Positions 18,903 to 27,456 of a stretch of DNA of 64,000 nt are shown here, one piece after another; the stretch's first letter is position 1; every line of letters begins with the position of its first letter. The stretch is taken from positions 4,216,001 to 4,280,000 of the forward strand of contig OY760226.1 of the NCBI GenBank assembly GCA_963663395.1. The letters are read 5' to 3'. The position numbers and the translations under genes were made by a program. This stretch comes from Azophilus sp963663395 (lineage in GTDB: Bacteria; Pseudomonadota; Gammaproteobacteria; Pseudomonadales; Azotimanducaceae). The notes below the pieces were generated by a model. It saw only the letters and a list, made by a program, of their open reading frames with translations. It did not search any database and was not told the origin of the DNA.

Positions 18903-19904
18903 ATGCAAGCCGTCGACAATGAAGTGCTGAACCAGGTAAACGCGTGGCTCGATGCCGGGCGGCGCTGCTGGCTCGCGACCGTCGTCCAGACATGGGGGTC
19001 GTCCCCCCGTCCGGTGGGTTCGCTGTTCGCCTGCGATCCGGACGGCCACCTCGTCGGCTCGCTGTCCGGCGGCTGTGTCGAGGACGACCTGCTCGAGAAG
19101 CTACAGCGCGGCGAGCTGGCCGACCGCCACGCCCAGTTCTTTCAATACGGCATTACGGCGGAAGAGACCGAGAAGCTCGGCCTGCCCTGCGGCGGCCATC
19201 TGTACGTGGTGGTGGAGCCTCTCGATCCCACCGACGCCTACCGCTCGCACTTCCGCCACCTGCGCGATCGCCTGGAAGCGCGCCGAACCGTCCGCCGGCG
19301 GGTAGACCTGAAACGGCGCACCTTCGATCACGCCGATGTCGACGCCTACGAGCCCCTGGCCTGGAACCCCGCCACCGAGGTGCTGGAACATACCTACGGT
19401 CCCAGGCAGCAGCTCTTCATCATCGGCGCCGGCATGGTTTCAAAATACCTTGCCGAAATGGCCCAGAAACTCGACTACGAGGTCACGGTCTGCGATCCGC
19501 GCGAGCACCTGCTGAACGATTTCAACGTACCCGGGGCGCGTCTCGTCAACGATATGCCCGACGATGCGGTCCGGGCCCACGCCAACGACCCCTCGTCGGC
19601 CATCGCCGCCCTCACCCACGACCCGCGCATCGACGACATGGGCCTGATGGAAGCGCTGAAGACGGATGCCTTCTACGTCGGCGCCATGGGTTCGACACGC
19701 ACCTCCGCCAGCCGCCGGGAACGGCTTCGGGCACTCGAGATGAGCGAGGCCGAGATCGCCCGGCTGCACGCTCCCATCGGCCTGCCCATCGGCAGCAAGA
19801 CTCCCCCGGAGATCGCCGTTGCGGTAATGGCGGAAATCCTCGCCATCCGGGCCGAACAGGCAGCGGCAAGCCGGCGTCAACTCGCCCGGGCCGCTGCCGG
19901 CTGA
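18903..19904 (+). CDS. xdhC: XdhC/CoxI family molybdenum-cofactor maturation protein
   Basis: Accessory protein that binds molybdenum cofactor and supports its sulfuration before insertion into xanthine-dehydrogenase-type enzymes. The 333 residues cover both domains. The N-terminal XdhC/CoxI domain has TWGSSPRPVGSLFA and GSLSGGCVEDDL with the conserved Cys, plus LPCGGHLYVVVEP. The C-terminal Rossmann-like XdhC_C domain has LFIIGAGMVSKYLAEM, VCDPRE, FYVGAMGSTRTSASRRERL and GLPIGSKTPPEIAVAVMAEI. It is followed six bases later by a MocA-like cytidylyltransferase gene, the usual partner. No molybdenum hydroxylase subunit gene is in the window. Confidence 0.92.
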   Translation: MQAVDNEVLNQVNAWLDAGRRCWLATVVQTWGSSPRPVGSLFACDPDGHLVGSLSGGCVEDDLLEKLQRGELADRHAQFFQYGITAEETEKLGLPCGGHLYVVVEPLDPTDAYRSHFRHLRDRLEARRTVRRRVDLKRRTFDHADVDAYEPLAWNPATEVLEHTYGPRQQLFIIGAGMVSKYLAEMAQKLDYEVTVCDPREHLLNDFNVPGARLVNDMPDDAVRAHANDPSSAIAALTHDPRIDDMGLMEALKTDAFYVGAMGSTRTSASRRERLRALEMSEAEIARLHAPIGLPIGSKTPPEIAVAVMAEILAIRAEQAAASRRQLARAAAG

Positions 19905-19909
19905 AGCCA

Positions 19910-20485
19910 TTGGCCGGCAAGCTCGCCGGTGGCGCCGTAATCCTGGCGGCGGGCGATTCTTCACGTTTCGGCAGCGACAAGCGCAGGTTCGCGCTGGCAG
20001 ACGGCCGCACCATGCTGGAGACGACTCTAGCCGCCTACCAGGCCACATTCGACGAGATATTCCTGGTGCTGAAACCAACCGACGAAGCCTGGGCATCCCG
20101 GCTAACTGCGGCACGGCTCGTGTATGCGGCGGACGCCGCGCTCGGCATGGGTCACTCCCTGGCGGCGGGTGTCCGAGCCGGCCGGCGCCTCGATTTCCTG
20201 TTCGTCGCACTGGCCGACATGCCTGACGTACAGGCCACGACCCTGGCGCGCCTCAAGGACGCCGTGACCGGCACCGCATCCATCGTCCAACCGCTCTATC
20301 GCGGCACGGCCGGGCACCCCGTCGGATTCGGCAGCACGCACTTCGGCGAACTGGAACGCCTAACGGGGGACGTCGGTGCCCGGCGAGTGGTCGACTCGCA
20401 TTCGGACAGCACCGTGCGCATCCCCGTGGACGACCCCGGGATATTGCGTGACTACGATGTCCCCCCAGAACCGGAACGGGGTTAG
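19910..20485 (+). CDS. mocA: MocA-like molybdenum cofactor nucleotidyltransferase
   Basis: NTP-transferase-fold protein of 191 residues that probably adds CMP to molybdopterin. The nucleotide-binding signature is at the N-terminus: GAVILAAGDSSRFGSDKRRF. It has VALADMPDVQATTLARL for the metal site and YRGTAGHPVGFG typical of the MocA/MobA-like family. The start is unclear: no ATG precedes the signature. TTG at 19910 is chosen; CTG at 19901 is possible and would overlap xdhC. Coupling with xdhC supports a joint role in maturing a MCD-containing dehydrogenase encoded elsewhere. Confidence 0.82.
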   Translation: MAGKLAGGAVILAAGDSSRFGSDKRRFALADGRTMLETTLAAYQATFDEIFLVLKPTDEAWASRLTAARLVYAADAALGMGHSLAAGVRAGRRLDFLFVALADMPDVQATTLARLKDAVTGTASIVQPLYRGTAGHPVGFGSTHFGELERLTGDVGARRVVDSHSDSTVRIPVDDPGILRDYDVPPEPERG

Positions 20486-20549
20486 CGCGCATCCATCACG
20501 AAGGTTCGTCGCGAGGGCGTCGGTGACTTATGCGGGTTTGGGGCGCCGC

Positions 20550-21452
20550 TCAATCCCTGCCGCCGAGGCGGCTGGCCCAGTCGAGCTTGCTGCGGCAGGA
20601 CTCGTAGAAGCTGTGGCCGTAGGTGTATAGCAGCCGCAGCGGTGTCGCGTACTTGCGGATGCGCACCGTATCGCCGCTCCTCAGGTCGAAATCGACCTGC
20701 GAGTCGCAGTTCACCTTGGCCCGGTCCACCGTTCCCAGCGTAACGGCGATCTCGGAGGCGCCCCGCACCACCAGCGGGCGCGATGTCAGGGTGTGCGGAA
20801 ACATGGGCACGATGACGATGGCATCCAGGGAGGGGTGCATGATGGGCCCGCCCGCCGACAGCGCGTAGGCCGTGGAGCCGGTCGGCGAGGCGATAATCAG
20901 CCCGTCGGAACGCTGGTCGTAGACGAACTCGCCGTCCACCTCCAGCGAAAACTCCATCATCCGCGCCATGCTGCCGGGATGCACCACCACATCGTTCAAT
21001 GCCGGCGAGCCGTCAATGCGTTCATCGCCGCGGCAAATCTCCGCTTCGAGCAGGAAGTGTTCCTCCACCCGGTAGTCGCCGTCCAGCACCTCCCCGAGCT
21101 GACGGTGGATCTGCTCCGGCGAGATGTCGGCAAGAAAACCCAGGCCTCCGCGGTTGATGCCCAGCACCGGAACCCCGGTATGGGCCAGGTCGCGCCCCAC
21201 CCCGAGCAGGCTACCGTCGCCGCCGACGACGACGACCAGGTCACAGCGCCGGCCCATCGACGGACGGTCGGCGGTGGTCTGCCCGCTTTCGCCAAGCATA
21301 CCGGCGGTGCGTTCCTCGACGACTGTCTCGAGCCCGCGCTCGTCAAGGCAGTCGATCACCGCCTGCAGACTGTCGGCGACCTGGCTGCCGGGACGTCCGA
21401 TCAGGCCAACGGCGGCAAAGCGGTTCTTGGGGCTGTCGCTCTTTTCGACCAT
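20550..21452 (-). CDS. nadK: NAD kinase
   Basis: Cytoplasmic enzyme that phosphorylates NAD to NADP with ATP. The 300 residues match the proteobacterial NadK length. The diacylglycerol-kinase-like GGDG motif is in LVVVVGGDGSLLGVGR. The conserved NE/D region reads ALNDVVVHPGSMARMMEF, and SPTGSTAYALSAGGPIMHP and PMFPHTLTSRPLVV follow. The start is the ATG at 21452, giving MVEKSDSPKNRFAAVGLIGRP. It diverges from cysE, with about 200 bp between. Confidence 0.96.
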   Translation of the reverse strand: MVEKSDSPKNRFAAVGLIGRPGSQVADSLQAVIDCLDERGLETVVEERTAGMLGESGQTTADRPSMGRRCDLVVVVGGDGSLLGVGRDLAHTGVPVLGINRGGLGFLADISPEQIHRQLGEVLDGDYRVEEHFLLEAEICRGDERIDGSPALNDVVVHPGSMARMMEFSLEVDGEFVYDQRSDGLIIASPTGSTAYALSAGGPIMHPSLDAIVIVPMFPHTLTSRPLVVRGASEIAVTLGTVDRAKVNCDSQVDFDLRSGDTVRIRKYATPLRLLYTYGHSFYESCRSKLDWASRLGGRD

Positions 21453-21659
21453 CGCGCCACACTACACGACCGGCTCCGGGTTCCACAACGAATAGCCGTT
21501 CCCCCGGTTCTGCACTGCCGGGACCGAACTACAGGCTGCATCCCGGCGGGAAAACCGGGCCGAGCGCTGCGCCGGCCTTCGTCATTGGGCCCTGCGTTAC
21601 ATGTTAGTCTTGGGGTTTCCGGAGAACGGCCACCGAGGCCGGCCCTGAAAGGTACCGAC

Positions 21660-22499
21660 ATGTCGAGCGCAGAGCACCAACGCTATCTTGACGCCCTGGG
21701 AGGCTCCCAGGGACTCCGCGAACTTCAGACCGCCGGCGACCTGTGGCCGGTGATGTGCAACGAGGCTCGGGCAAAGGCAAGCGAAGAGCCGATACTCGGC
21801 AGTTACTTCCACGCCACCGTCCTCAACCACCAGACCTTCGGGTCGGCGCTCAGCTTCCGTCTCGCCAGCAAACTCGACAACCCCATGTTGCCGACCATGC
21901 TGATCCGCGATGTCATTCAGGAAGCCATCAGCGCCGATCCCGGCATCCTGAGCGCGGCGGAAGTCGACATCCTCGCCACCTGCACGCGCGACCCGGCCTG
22001 CGAAGACCTGTCGACGCCGTTCCTCTTCTACAAGGGCTTCCACGCCCTGCAGGCATTCCGCATCGCCCACTGGCTCTGGTGCCAGGGCCGCAAGACGCTG
22101 GCGCAGTTCTTCCAGAACCAGATCAGCGTCACCCTTGGCGTGGACATCCACCCGGCGGCACAGTTCGGGGCCGGCATCATGCTCGACCACGCCACCGGGC
22201 TCGTGGCCGGGGAAACGGCGGTTGTCGAGGACGATGTTTCCATATTGCACGCCGTCACCCTGGGCGGCACCGGCAAGGAATCCGGCGACCGGCACCCGAA
22301 AATCCGGCGCGGCGTACTGCTGGCCGCCGGCTGCAAGGTCATCGGCAACATCGAGGTCGGTGAAGGCGCCAAGGTAGGGGCCGGCAGCGTCGTCCTCGAG
22401 GACGTACCGCCGCACGTTACCGTGGCCGGCGTACCCGCCCGCATCGTCGGTCAGGCCACCGGCGTGCCCGCGCACCTGATGGACCACCGGCTGGGCTGA
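21660..22499 (+). CDS. cysE: Serine O-acetyltransferase
   Basis: Hexapeptide-repeat acetyltransferase that makes O-acetylserine for cysteine synthesis. The 279-residue protein has the N-terminal helical SATase domain (LWPVMCNEARAKASEEPILGSYFHATVLNH). The left-handed beta-helix follows with DIHPAAQFGAGIMLDHATGLVAGETAVVEDDVSI (given here in part), LGGTGK, DRHPKIRRGVLLAAG and VPPHVTVAGVPARIV. The start is the ATG at 21660. The same frame is open far upstream (from 20793), antisense to nadK, which is a shadow. The E. coli CysE C-terminus mediates CysK binding; here the tail is HLMDHRLG, without a terminal Ile, so that interaction cannot be assumed. Confidence 0.95.
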   Translation: MSSAEHQRYLDALGGSQGLRELQTAGDLWPVMCNEARAKASEEPILGSYFHATVLNHQTFGSALSFRLASKLDNPMLPTMLIRDVIQEAISADPGILSAAEVDILATCTRDPACEDLSTPFLFYKGFHALQAFRIAHWLWCQGRKTLAQFFQNQISVTLGVDIHPAAQFGAGIMLDHATGLVAGETAVVEDDVSILHAVTLGGTGKESGDRHPKIRRGVLLAAGCKVIGNIEVGEGAKVGAGSVVLEDVPPHVTVAGVPARIVGQATGVPAHLMDHRLG

Positions 22500-22538
22500 A
22501 GCCCGCGGCGCAAGCCAAACGCCCAGCGAGCCACGACG

Positions 22539-23171
22539 CTAGGCAACCAGTGATTTCGCCCGCGCTATGAACTGGGCCATGACTTCCGGCGTCTGCGCTC
22601 CGGGCAAGGCAAAGCGGCCCCCAAGCAGGTAACAGGGAACTCCGGAAACGCCCACATCCACGGCCCGCTGCAACTGCTCTCGAACCGCATCGACCCCTGC
22701 CGTGCCCGACAGGTAATCGCGCACCAGGGCGCCTTCCAGCCCCACGGTCTCCGCTGCTTCGGCGAGCACGTCCGGATCGCCCACGTCCCTGCCTGAACAG
22801 AAGTAATAGTCGAACAGCACTTCCGCGAGATCATGCTGAACACCGTGCGTCGCCGCCAGTTCCAGCAGCCGGTGCGCCTGAAAGGTATTCGGCATGCTCT
22901 CGATGGCCGAGAAGTCCAGCTTCAGCCCCACCTCGCCGGCCTCCGCCTCGATCCGTTCAGGCACCCGCCCCCGGTCGGCATCCGCCCCGTAGCGCGCTTC
23001 CAGGTACCGCACCCGGTCCATCCCTTCCGCCGGCATGTTCGGATACAACTGGTAAGGCCGCCAGCGCAGGGTGACGCCCTCCCCGGCCGGTGTGCCCAGC
23101 ACCGCATCGAGGCGCTTCTTGCCGATATAGCACCAAGGACAAACGACGTCAGAGAAGATTTCTATTTCCAC
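22539..23171 (-). CDS. DsbA family oxidoreductase, FrnE-like
   Basis: Thioredoxin-fold oxidoreductase of 210 residues with the active-site CPWC in DVVCPWCYIGKKRL at the N-terminus. The inserted helical domain (VRYLEARYGADADR, NTFQAHRLLELA) and the cis-Pro loop SGVPCYLLGGRFALPGAQ are typical of FrnE/HCCA-isomerase-like proteins. No signal peptide is present, so it is probably cytoplasmic. The start chosen is the GTG at 23171 (MEIEIFSDVV, matching family N-termini). An ATG at 23192 would add seven residues, but a TATAAT on the minus strand at 23204-23209 would place the transcript start almost on top of it. Confidence 0.85.
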   Translation of the reverse strand: MEIEIFSDVVCPWCYIGKKRLDAVLGTPAGEGVTLRWRPYQLYPNMPAEGMDRVRYLEARYGADADRGRVPERIEAEAGEVGLKLDFSAIESMPNTFQAHRLLELAATHGVQHDLAEVLFDYYFCSGRDVGDPDVLAEAAETVGLEGALVRDYLSGTAGVDAVREQLQRAVDVGVSGVPCYLLGGRFALPGAQTPEVMAQFIARAKSLVA

Positions 23172-23286
23172 GTTCCGTTTCCACCTGCCCACCGCAATCT
23201 GCGATTATATAGGCCGCACGGGGCCTCACGGAGGGATACATGCAAGTCGGGAACCCGGCGCGCCAGGACCAGTCGGCGGCAGGGCG

Positions 23287-23706
23287 TTGAGCACGCCGCC
23301 CGTCAACCGCGTTGCGCGGCCGCTCTACACCATCGACGGCATCGTCATCGGTACCCTGCTGGGCTCCCTGATCGCCGGCATCTACATGATGATGTCCAAC
23401 TACCTGGCCTTCGGCTCGGGGCAGCTGGCAAGGCAAACCCTCATCGGCGGGATGGCGGTCTTTGCGCTGGTCCTGCTGGCGAGCTGGGCAGCGCCGCCGA
23501 GCTTCCTGTTCGCTCTGGTTTTCGCCCTGGGGCAGGCCTTGCTCGCCTACCTGCTGGCAGGCCGCCTGCAGGGAGCAAGCATCCGCTACTACGCTGAACG
23601 GGGCTCCCAGGTCCACGGCCTGTTCCGGTCTGCGCTGGTGGGGTTGCTGGCGGGAGCGCTGTCCTTGTTCATAGTGCTGTTGCTGAACGCAATCTTTGCC
23701 CTTTAG
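23287..23706 (+). CDS. Four-TM membrane protein of unknown function
   Basis: A 139-residue protein with four hydrophobic segments: GIVIGTLLGSLIAGIYMMM, TLIGGMAVFALVLLASWA, FLFALVFALGQALLAYLLA and ALVGLLAGALSLFIVLLLNA. The start is a TTG at 23287 with a weak upstream AGGG; it could start elsewhere. No family was recognised. Its stop overlaps the convergent gabD stop by four bases. Overall composition and spacing support a real gene, but no function can be given. Confidence 0.6.
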   Translation: MSTPPVNRVARPLYTIDGIVIGTLLGSLIAGIYMMMSNYLAFGSGQLARQTLIGGMAVFALVLLASWAAPPSFLFALVFALGQALLAYLLAGRLQGASIRYYAERGSQVHGLFRSALVGLLAGALSLFIVLLLNAIFAL

Positions 23707-25163
23707 GGCGACTCGATCCCCCCCATGCACAGGTACTTGATTTCCAGGTACTCGTCCATGCCGTACCTGGATCCCTCGCGCCCGATGCCGGATTCCTTGA
23801 CGCCCCCGAAGGGCGCCGCCTCGTTGGAGATGATGCCCTCGTTGATGCCGACCATGCCGTAGTCGAGTCGCTCGGCCACGCGCCAGACGCGGCCGATGTC
23901 CCGGGAATAGAAATAGGCCGCCAGCCCGTACTCGGTGTCGTTGGCGAATTCTATGGCTTCCTGCTCGGTTTCGAACTTCACCAGTGGCGCCACCGGCCCG
24001 AAGATCTCCTCGCGGAATACGCGCATGTCGCGGCTGACGCCCGCAAGCACCGTCGGCTCCACGAAGCACTCGCCGTTCGCCGCCCGCCTGCCGCCGGTGA
24101 GCACCTCGGCGCCACGCCCCACCGCATCGTCGACCATGCTGAGCACCGTGTCGGCGGCACCCCGGTCGATCAGCGGCCCGATCACCGTGCCGGGCGCCAT
24201 GCCGTCGCCGACATTCATGGCGCTGACCGCTGCCGCCAGTTTTTCCGCAAACACATCGTAGACGCCGGCCTGCACCAGGACCCGGTTGGCGCAAACGCAG
24301 GTCTGGCCCGCATTGCGATACTTGCAGAGCAGGGTGCCCTGCACCGCCGCATCGAGGTCCGCATCGTCGAACACGATGAAAGGCGCGTTGCCGCCGAGTT
24401 CCATGGAGGTGCGCTTTACCGTCGCCGCGCATTGCTCGATCAGCTTCTTGCCGACCTCCGTGGACCCGGTGAAGGTCAGCTTGCGGACTTCCGGATTGCC
24501 GGTGAGTTCATTGCCGATTGCACGGGTTTCGCCGACGAGCACATTGATCACGCCCGGCGGGATATCCGCCCGCAAAGCAAGCTCGGCAATGGCCAGGGCC
24601 GAGAGAGGCGTGGAAGTGGCGGGCTTGCAGACGACGGTGCAGCCCGCCGCAAGCGCCGGCCCGACCTTGCGCGTCAGCATGGCGTTGGGAAAGTTCCAGG
24701 GCGTGATACAGGCCACCACGCCCACCGGCTGCTTGATGGTGACGATGCGCTTGTCGTTGGCGGGCCCCGGAATGGTGTCGCCATAGATGCGCCGCGCTTC
24801 CTCGGAGAACCACTCGATGAACGCCGCGCCATAGGCGATTTCGCCCCGCGATTCCGCCAGCGGCTTGCCCTGTTCCGCCGTCATGATGATCGCCAGGTCT
24901 TCCTGGTGCGCCATCATCAGGTCGAACCAGCGGCGCAGCGCCCGGGAGCGATCCTTGGCCGTGCGTCCGCGCCAGTCCTCATAGGCGCGGCTGGCCGCTT
25001 CGATGGCCCGGCGGGTCTCCGCGGCGCCGCAGTGGGCAATCTCCGCGATCGTCTCACCGTTCGACGGATTGACGACGGGCGTGGTTGCGCCGCTGTCCGC
25101 ATCGACCCAGTTGCCGTCTATGAATGCCCGCGTCTTCAGTAGTCCGCTATCTGCCAGTTGCAT
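23703..25163 (-). CDS. gabD: NAD(P)-dependent succinate-semialdehyde dehydrogenase family protein
   Basis: Aldehyde dehydrogenase that oxidises succinate semialdehyde or a related aldehyde to the acid. The 486 residues match the GabD length. Motifs are ITPWNFPNAMLTRKVGPALAAG, FTGSTEVGKKLIEQ, catalytic Glu in MELGGNAPFIVFDDAD, catalytic Cys in NAGQTCVCANR, and EEIFGPVAPLVKF. The start is the ATG at 25163, preceded by GGGGAG at good spacing; an in-frame ATG 78 bp upstream is less likely. A succinate-semialdehyde substrate is inferred from overall similarity to GabD-type enzymes and could differ. A GST-like gene lies upstream on the same strand. Confidence 0.9.
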   Translation of the reverse strand: MQLADSGLLKTRAFIDGNWVDADSGATTPVVNPSNGETIAEIAHCGAAETRRAIEAASRAYEDWRGRTAKDRSRALRRWFDLMMAHQEDLAIIMTAEQGKPLAESRGEIAYGAAFIEWFSEEARRIYGDTIPGPANDKRIVTIKQPVGVVACITPWNFPNAMLTRKVGPALAAGCTVVCKPATSTPLSALAIAELALRADIPPGVINVLVGETRAIGNELTGNPEVRKLTFTGSTEVGKKLIEQCAATVKRTSMELGGNAPFIVFDDADLDAAVQGTLLCKYRNAGQTCVCANRVLVQAGVYDVFAEKLAAAVSAMNVGDGMAPGTVIGPLIDRGAADTVLSMVDDAVGRGAEVLTGGRRAANGECFVEPTVLAGVSRDMRVFREEIFGPVAPLVKFETEQEAIEFANDTEYGLAAYFYSRDIGRVWRVAERLDYGMVGINEGIISNEAAPFGGVKESGIGREGSRYGMDEYLEIKYLCMGGIESP

Positions 25164-25241
25164 CTTTTTCTCCCCGACCGGGCCCGGCCCGGCCGTGTTC
25201 CCATTGGCCTGGCCGTGTGCGGCCTCGGCCCGCTTTCCCAA

Positions 25242-26273
25242 TCAAAACAGCGCCTCACACCCCGTTCCGTCCAGGTAGCCGTCCACGAACGCCCGATCCT
25301 CGGAGTCAAGGCGCGCGCGCTCCTGGCGCAGCCATTGCAGGCACTTGGCCTGGTAGGGAAACGGCTTCTGCACCCACTCGCGTCCATCGATCTCGGCTCG
25401 AACCTGTTCCGCGCCGGAGTCCACGGCAGCGGCATTGGCCAGCAATGCCGGGGCGTACACGTGCCCGATCTCGCACAGCAGATCGCGCAGCGTGCCGGGC
25501 AGGGCCTTCCGGTCGAACCAATGCCCCTCGTTCGGTTCCAGGCCCGAAAGGTCTTCGACTACGCCGACCCAGGCATAGACCTGCGGCGCCATTTCCAGCG
25601 TGACCGCCATCGGCGTCGGGTCGAAGGCGGCCAACTGGGTAAGCTGGCCGTATATCGCGAAATCCGCGGACCCCGGGCGTCCGCCAAGAACATGAGGGCC
25701 GTTGCGGATGTGCGCATCGAAGAGCATGAGAAACCGCTTGTAGCTCTCCTCGATGGTCGGCGCGGTGGTTTCGTTGCTGCCCACTACATGGAGGCGTCCG
25801 ATCTGCCGTTCGCGGATGAATGCCGACATCATGGCGATCTCTTCATCACGGCCGGTCAGGTTGCCCCAGCGGGGAAGTATCTCCCCACCCCGTTCGATGT
25901 CCGCATCGAAGTGCCACCGGTAGTGAAACATCGCCTTGGTGAGCCACTCGTCGGCGTAGTCTTCGATAAGCGTATCGATGAATGCCAGCGCCGGGTCGCC
26001 GGGGATCACCGACCGGCCGAGCGCCATGCCCTCCAGGCGGCGGATGATGGGCGTGGAGTCCACCACCGCTTCCAGTTCTCCGCGCCCGTCGCGAAGATAG
26101 AAAGTCGGCAGCAGGCGCACCTTGGGTTCCGGCAGGTTTCCTTCCGGCGGCTCGCCGGTCACCCGGTTCTGCAGAAACCGGTAGGGAATGCGCCGGTAGC
26201 GCAGCAGTGCCAGCATCTTGCGGGTATAAGGGGAACCCGGCGCGCCGCCCAGTGCGATCCGCTCTTCGATCAT
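25242..26273 (-). CDS. Glutathione S-transferase family protein
   Basis: The 343-residue protein has an N-terminal thioredoxin-like GST domain (IALGGAPGSPYTRKMLALLRYRRIPY, then VDSTPIIRRLEGM near residues 75-90) and an extended helical C-terminal domain containing GGRPGSADFAIYGQLTQLAAFDPTP. The Ser/Tyr at SPYTRK could be the catalytic hydroxyl. The length exceeds a classical GST (about 210), matching a larger uncharacterised GST-like group. The start is the ATG at 26273 (MIEERIALGG). It lies 78 bp upstream of gabD in the same orientation and may be co-transcribed with it. Confidence 0.8.
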   Translation of the reverse strand: MIEERIALGGAPGSPYTRKMLALLRYRRIPYRFLQNRVTGEPPEGNLPEPKVRLLPTFYLRDGRGELEAVVDSTPIIRRLEGMALGRSVIPGDPALAFIDTLIEDYADEWLTKAMFHYRWHFDADIERGGEILPRWGNLTGRDEEIAMMSAFIRERQIGRLHVVGSNETTAPTIEESYKRFLMLFDAHIRNGPHVLGGRPGSADFAIYGQLTQLAAFDPTPMAVTLEMAPQVYAWVGVVEDLSGLEPNEGHWFDRKALPGTLRDLLCEIGHVYAPALLANAAAVDSGAEQVRAEIDGREWVQKPFPYQAKCLQWLRQERARLDSEDRAFVDGYLDGTGCEALF

Positions 26274-26403
26274 CGAACGACCCCGCTGCAAAACGCGGGA
26301 TTATACGTGCCGGCGGTCATGCACACCCCCATCGGCGCAGACAGACAAACGATTTGGCAGGGATACGCTATAGTCGCCGGTTGCCAACTGTCAGGAACCC
26401 CCC

Positions 26404-27423
26404 ATGAACGTCAATCGCCAGTGGATTCTGGCCAAGCGCCCGTTCGGCATGGTCAGCGCGGAAAACTTCGAATACCGGGAAGTGTCCGTTCCCGAGCCCG
26501 GTGACGGCGAGGTGCTGGTGCGCAACCTGTACCTCTCTTTCGATCCCACCCAGCGCGGGTGGATGGAAGACCGGGAAAGCTACATGCCGCCCGTCCGGAT
26601 CGGCGAGCCCATGCGTGCCGGGGCCGTCGGGCAGGTCTTTGCATCCAATCATCCGGACTATGAGACCGGCGAACTGGTGCAGACCCTGGGTGGCTGGCAG
26701 GACTTCCTCGTCGTCAACCCCTCGGCCGGAATGCTGAACCTGTCGAAGCTGCCTGCCGGTATCGACCCGGCCATGCTCCTTTCCGTTCTCGGCACCACCG
26801 GCCAGACCGCCTACTGGGGCCTGCTCGACCTGGGCAAGCCGCAAAGCGGCGAAACCGTGCTGGTCTCCGGCGCCGCGGGCGCCACGGGTTCCGTGGCCGG
26901 GCAGATCGCCCGCATCAAGGGTTGCCGGGTGGTCGGCATCGCCGGCGGCCCGGAAAAGTGCGCCTGGCTCACCGACGAAGCGCGCTTCGATGCCGCCATC
27001 GACTACAAGAGCGAGGATGTGGATGCCCGCATCGGCGAGCTGTGCCCGAACCGGGTGGATGTCTTCTTCGACAACGTGGGCGGCGGCATCCTGGAAGCGG
27101 CACTCAATCACATCAACATGCGCGCCCGTGTGGTGATGTGCGGCGGCATCTCCGCCTACAACGCCACCGCGCCGGTGCCGGGGCCCGTCAATCTGATGAA
27201 CCTGGTGGTCATGCGCGCGCGCATGGAAGGCTTCATCGTCATCGACTACATGGACCGCTTCGCCGCGGCCGCCCAGGAACTGATGGGCTGGATCCAGGGC
27301 GGCGAACTGGTTTACCAGGTCGACCTGCAGGAAGGGTTCGAGAACATTCCCGGCACGCTGACGCGCCTGTTCACCGGGCAGAACCAGGGCAAGCAGCTAT
27401 TGAAAATCGCGGACCCCGGCTGA
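26404..27423 (+). CDS. NADP-dependent oxidoreductase, CurA / leukotriene B4 dehydrogenase type
   Basis: Zinc-free medium-chain reductase of 339 residues that reduces activated double bonds with NADPH. Motifs include the N-terminal RQWILAKRPFGM, LYLSFDPTQRGWM, LGTTGQTAYWGLLDLG, the nucleotide-binding loop VSGAAGATGSVAGQIARIKG, IDYKSEDV, FDNVGGGILEAALNHIN and CGGISAYN. No zinc ligands are seen, as expected for this group. A TATAGT at 26367-26372 is a possible -10 box. The gene ends 33 bp before the 3' end of the convergent integrase-like array. Confidence 0.92.
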   Translation: MNVNRQWILAKRPFGMVSAENFEYREVSVPEPGDGEVLVRNLYLSFDPTQRGWMEDRESYMPPVRIGEPMRAGAVGQVFASNHPDYETGELVQTLGGWQDFLVVNPSAGMLNLSKLPAGIDPAMLLSVLGTTGQTAYWGLLDLGKPQSGETVLVSGAAGATGSVAGQIARIKGCRVVGIAGGPEKCAWLTDEARFDAAIDYKSEDVDARIGELCPNRVDVFFDNVGGGILEAALNHINMRARVVMCGGISAYNATAPVPGPVNLMNLVVMRARMEGFIVIDYMDRFAAAAQELMGWIQGGELVYQVDLQEGFENIPGTLTRLFTGQNQGKQLLKIADPG

Positions 27424-27447
27424 ACGGTTTTTCGTGAAAAAAGTGTG

Positions 27448-27456
27448 ACCCTCCGT
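27448..27456 (-). repeat. Junction repeat J3 at the 3' end of the integrase-like array
   Basis: Immediately after the array's TGA (27457-27459) the minus strand reads ACGGAGGGT. The same nine bases follow the other unit ends at 28744-28752 and 30670-30678. In those two places AGCATC and an ATG come next. Here the sequence instead diverges into CACACTTTTTT and the next unit is missing, so this looks like the broken edge of the tandem array. Confidence 0.7.
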
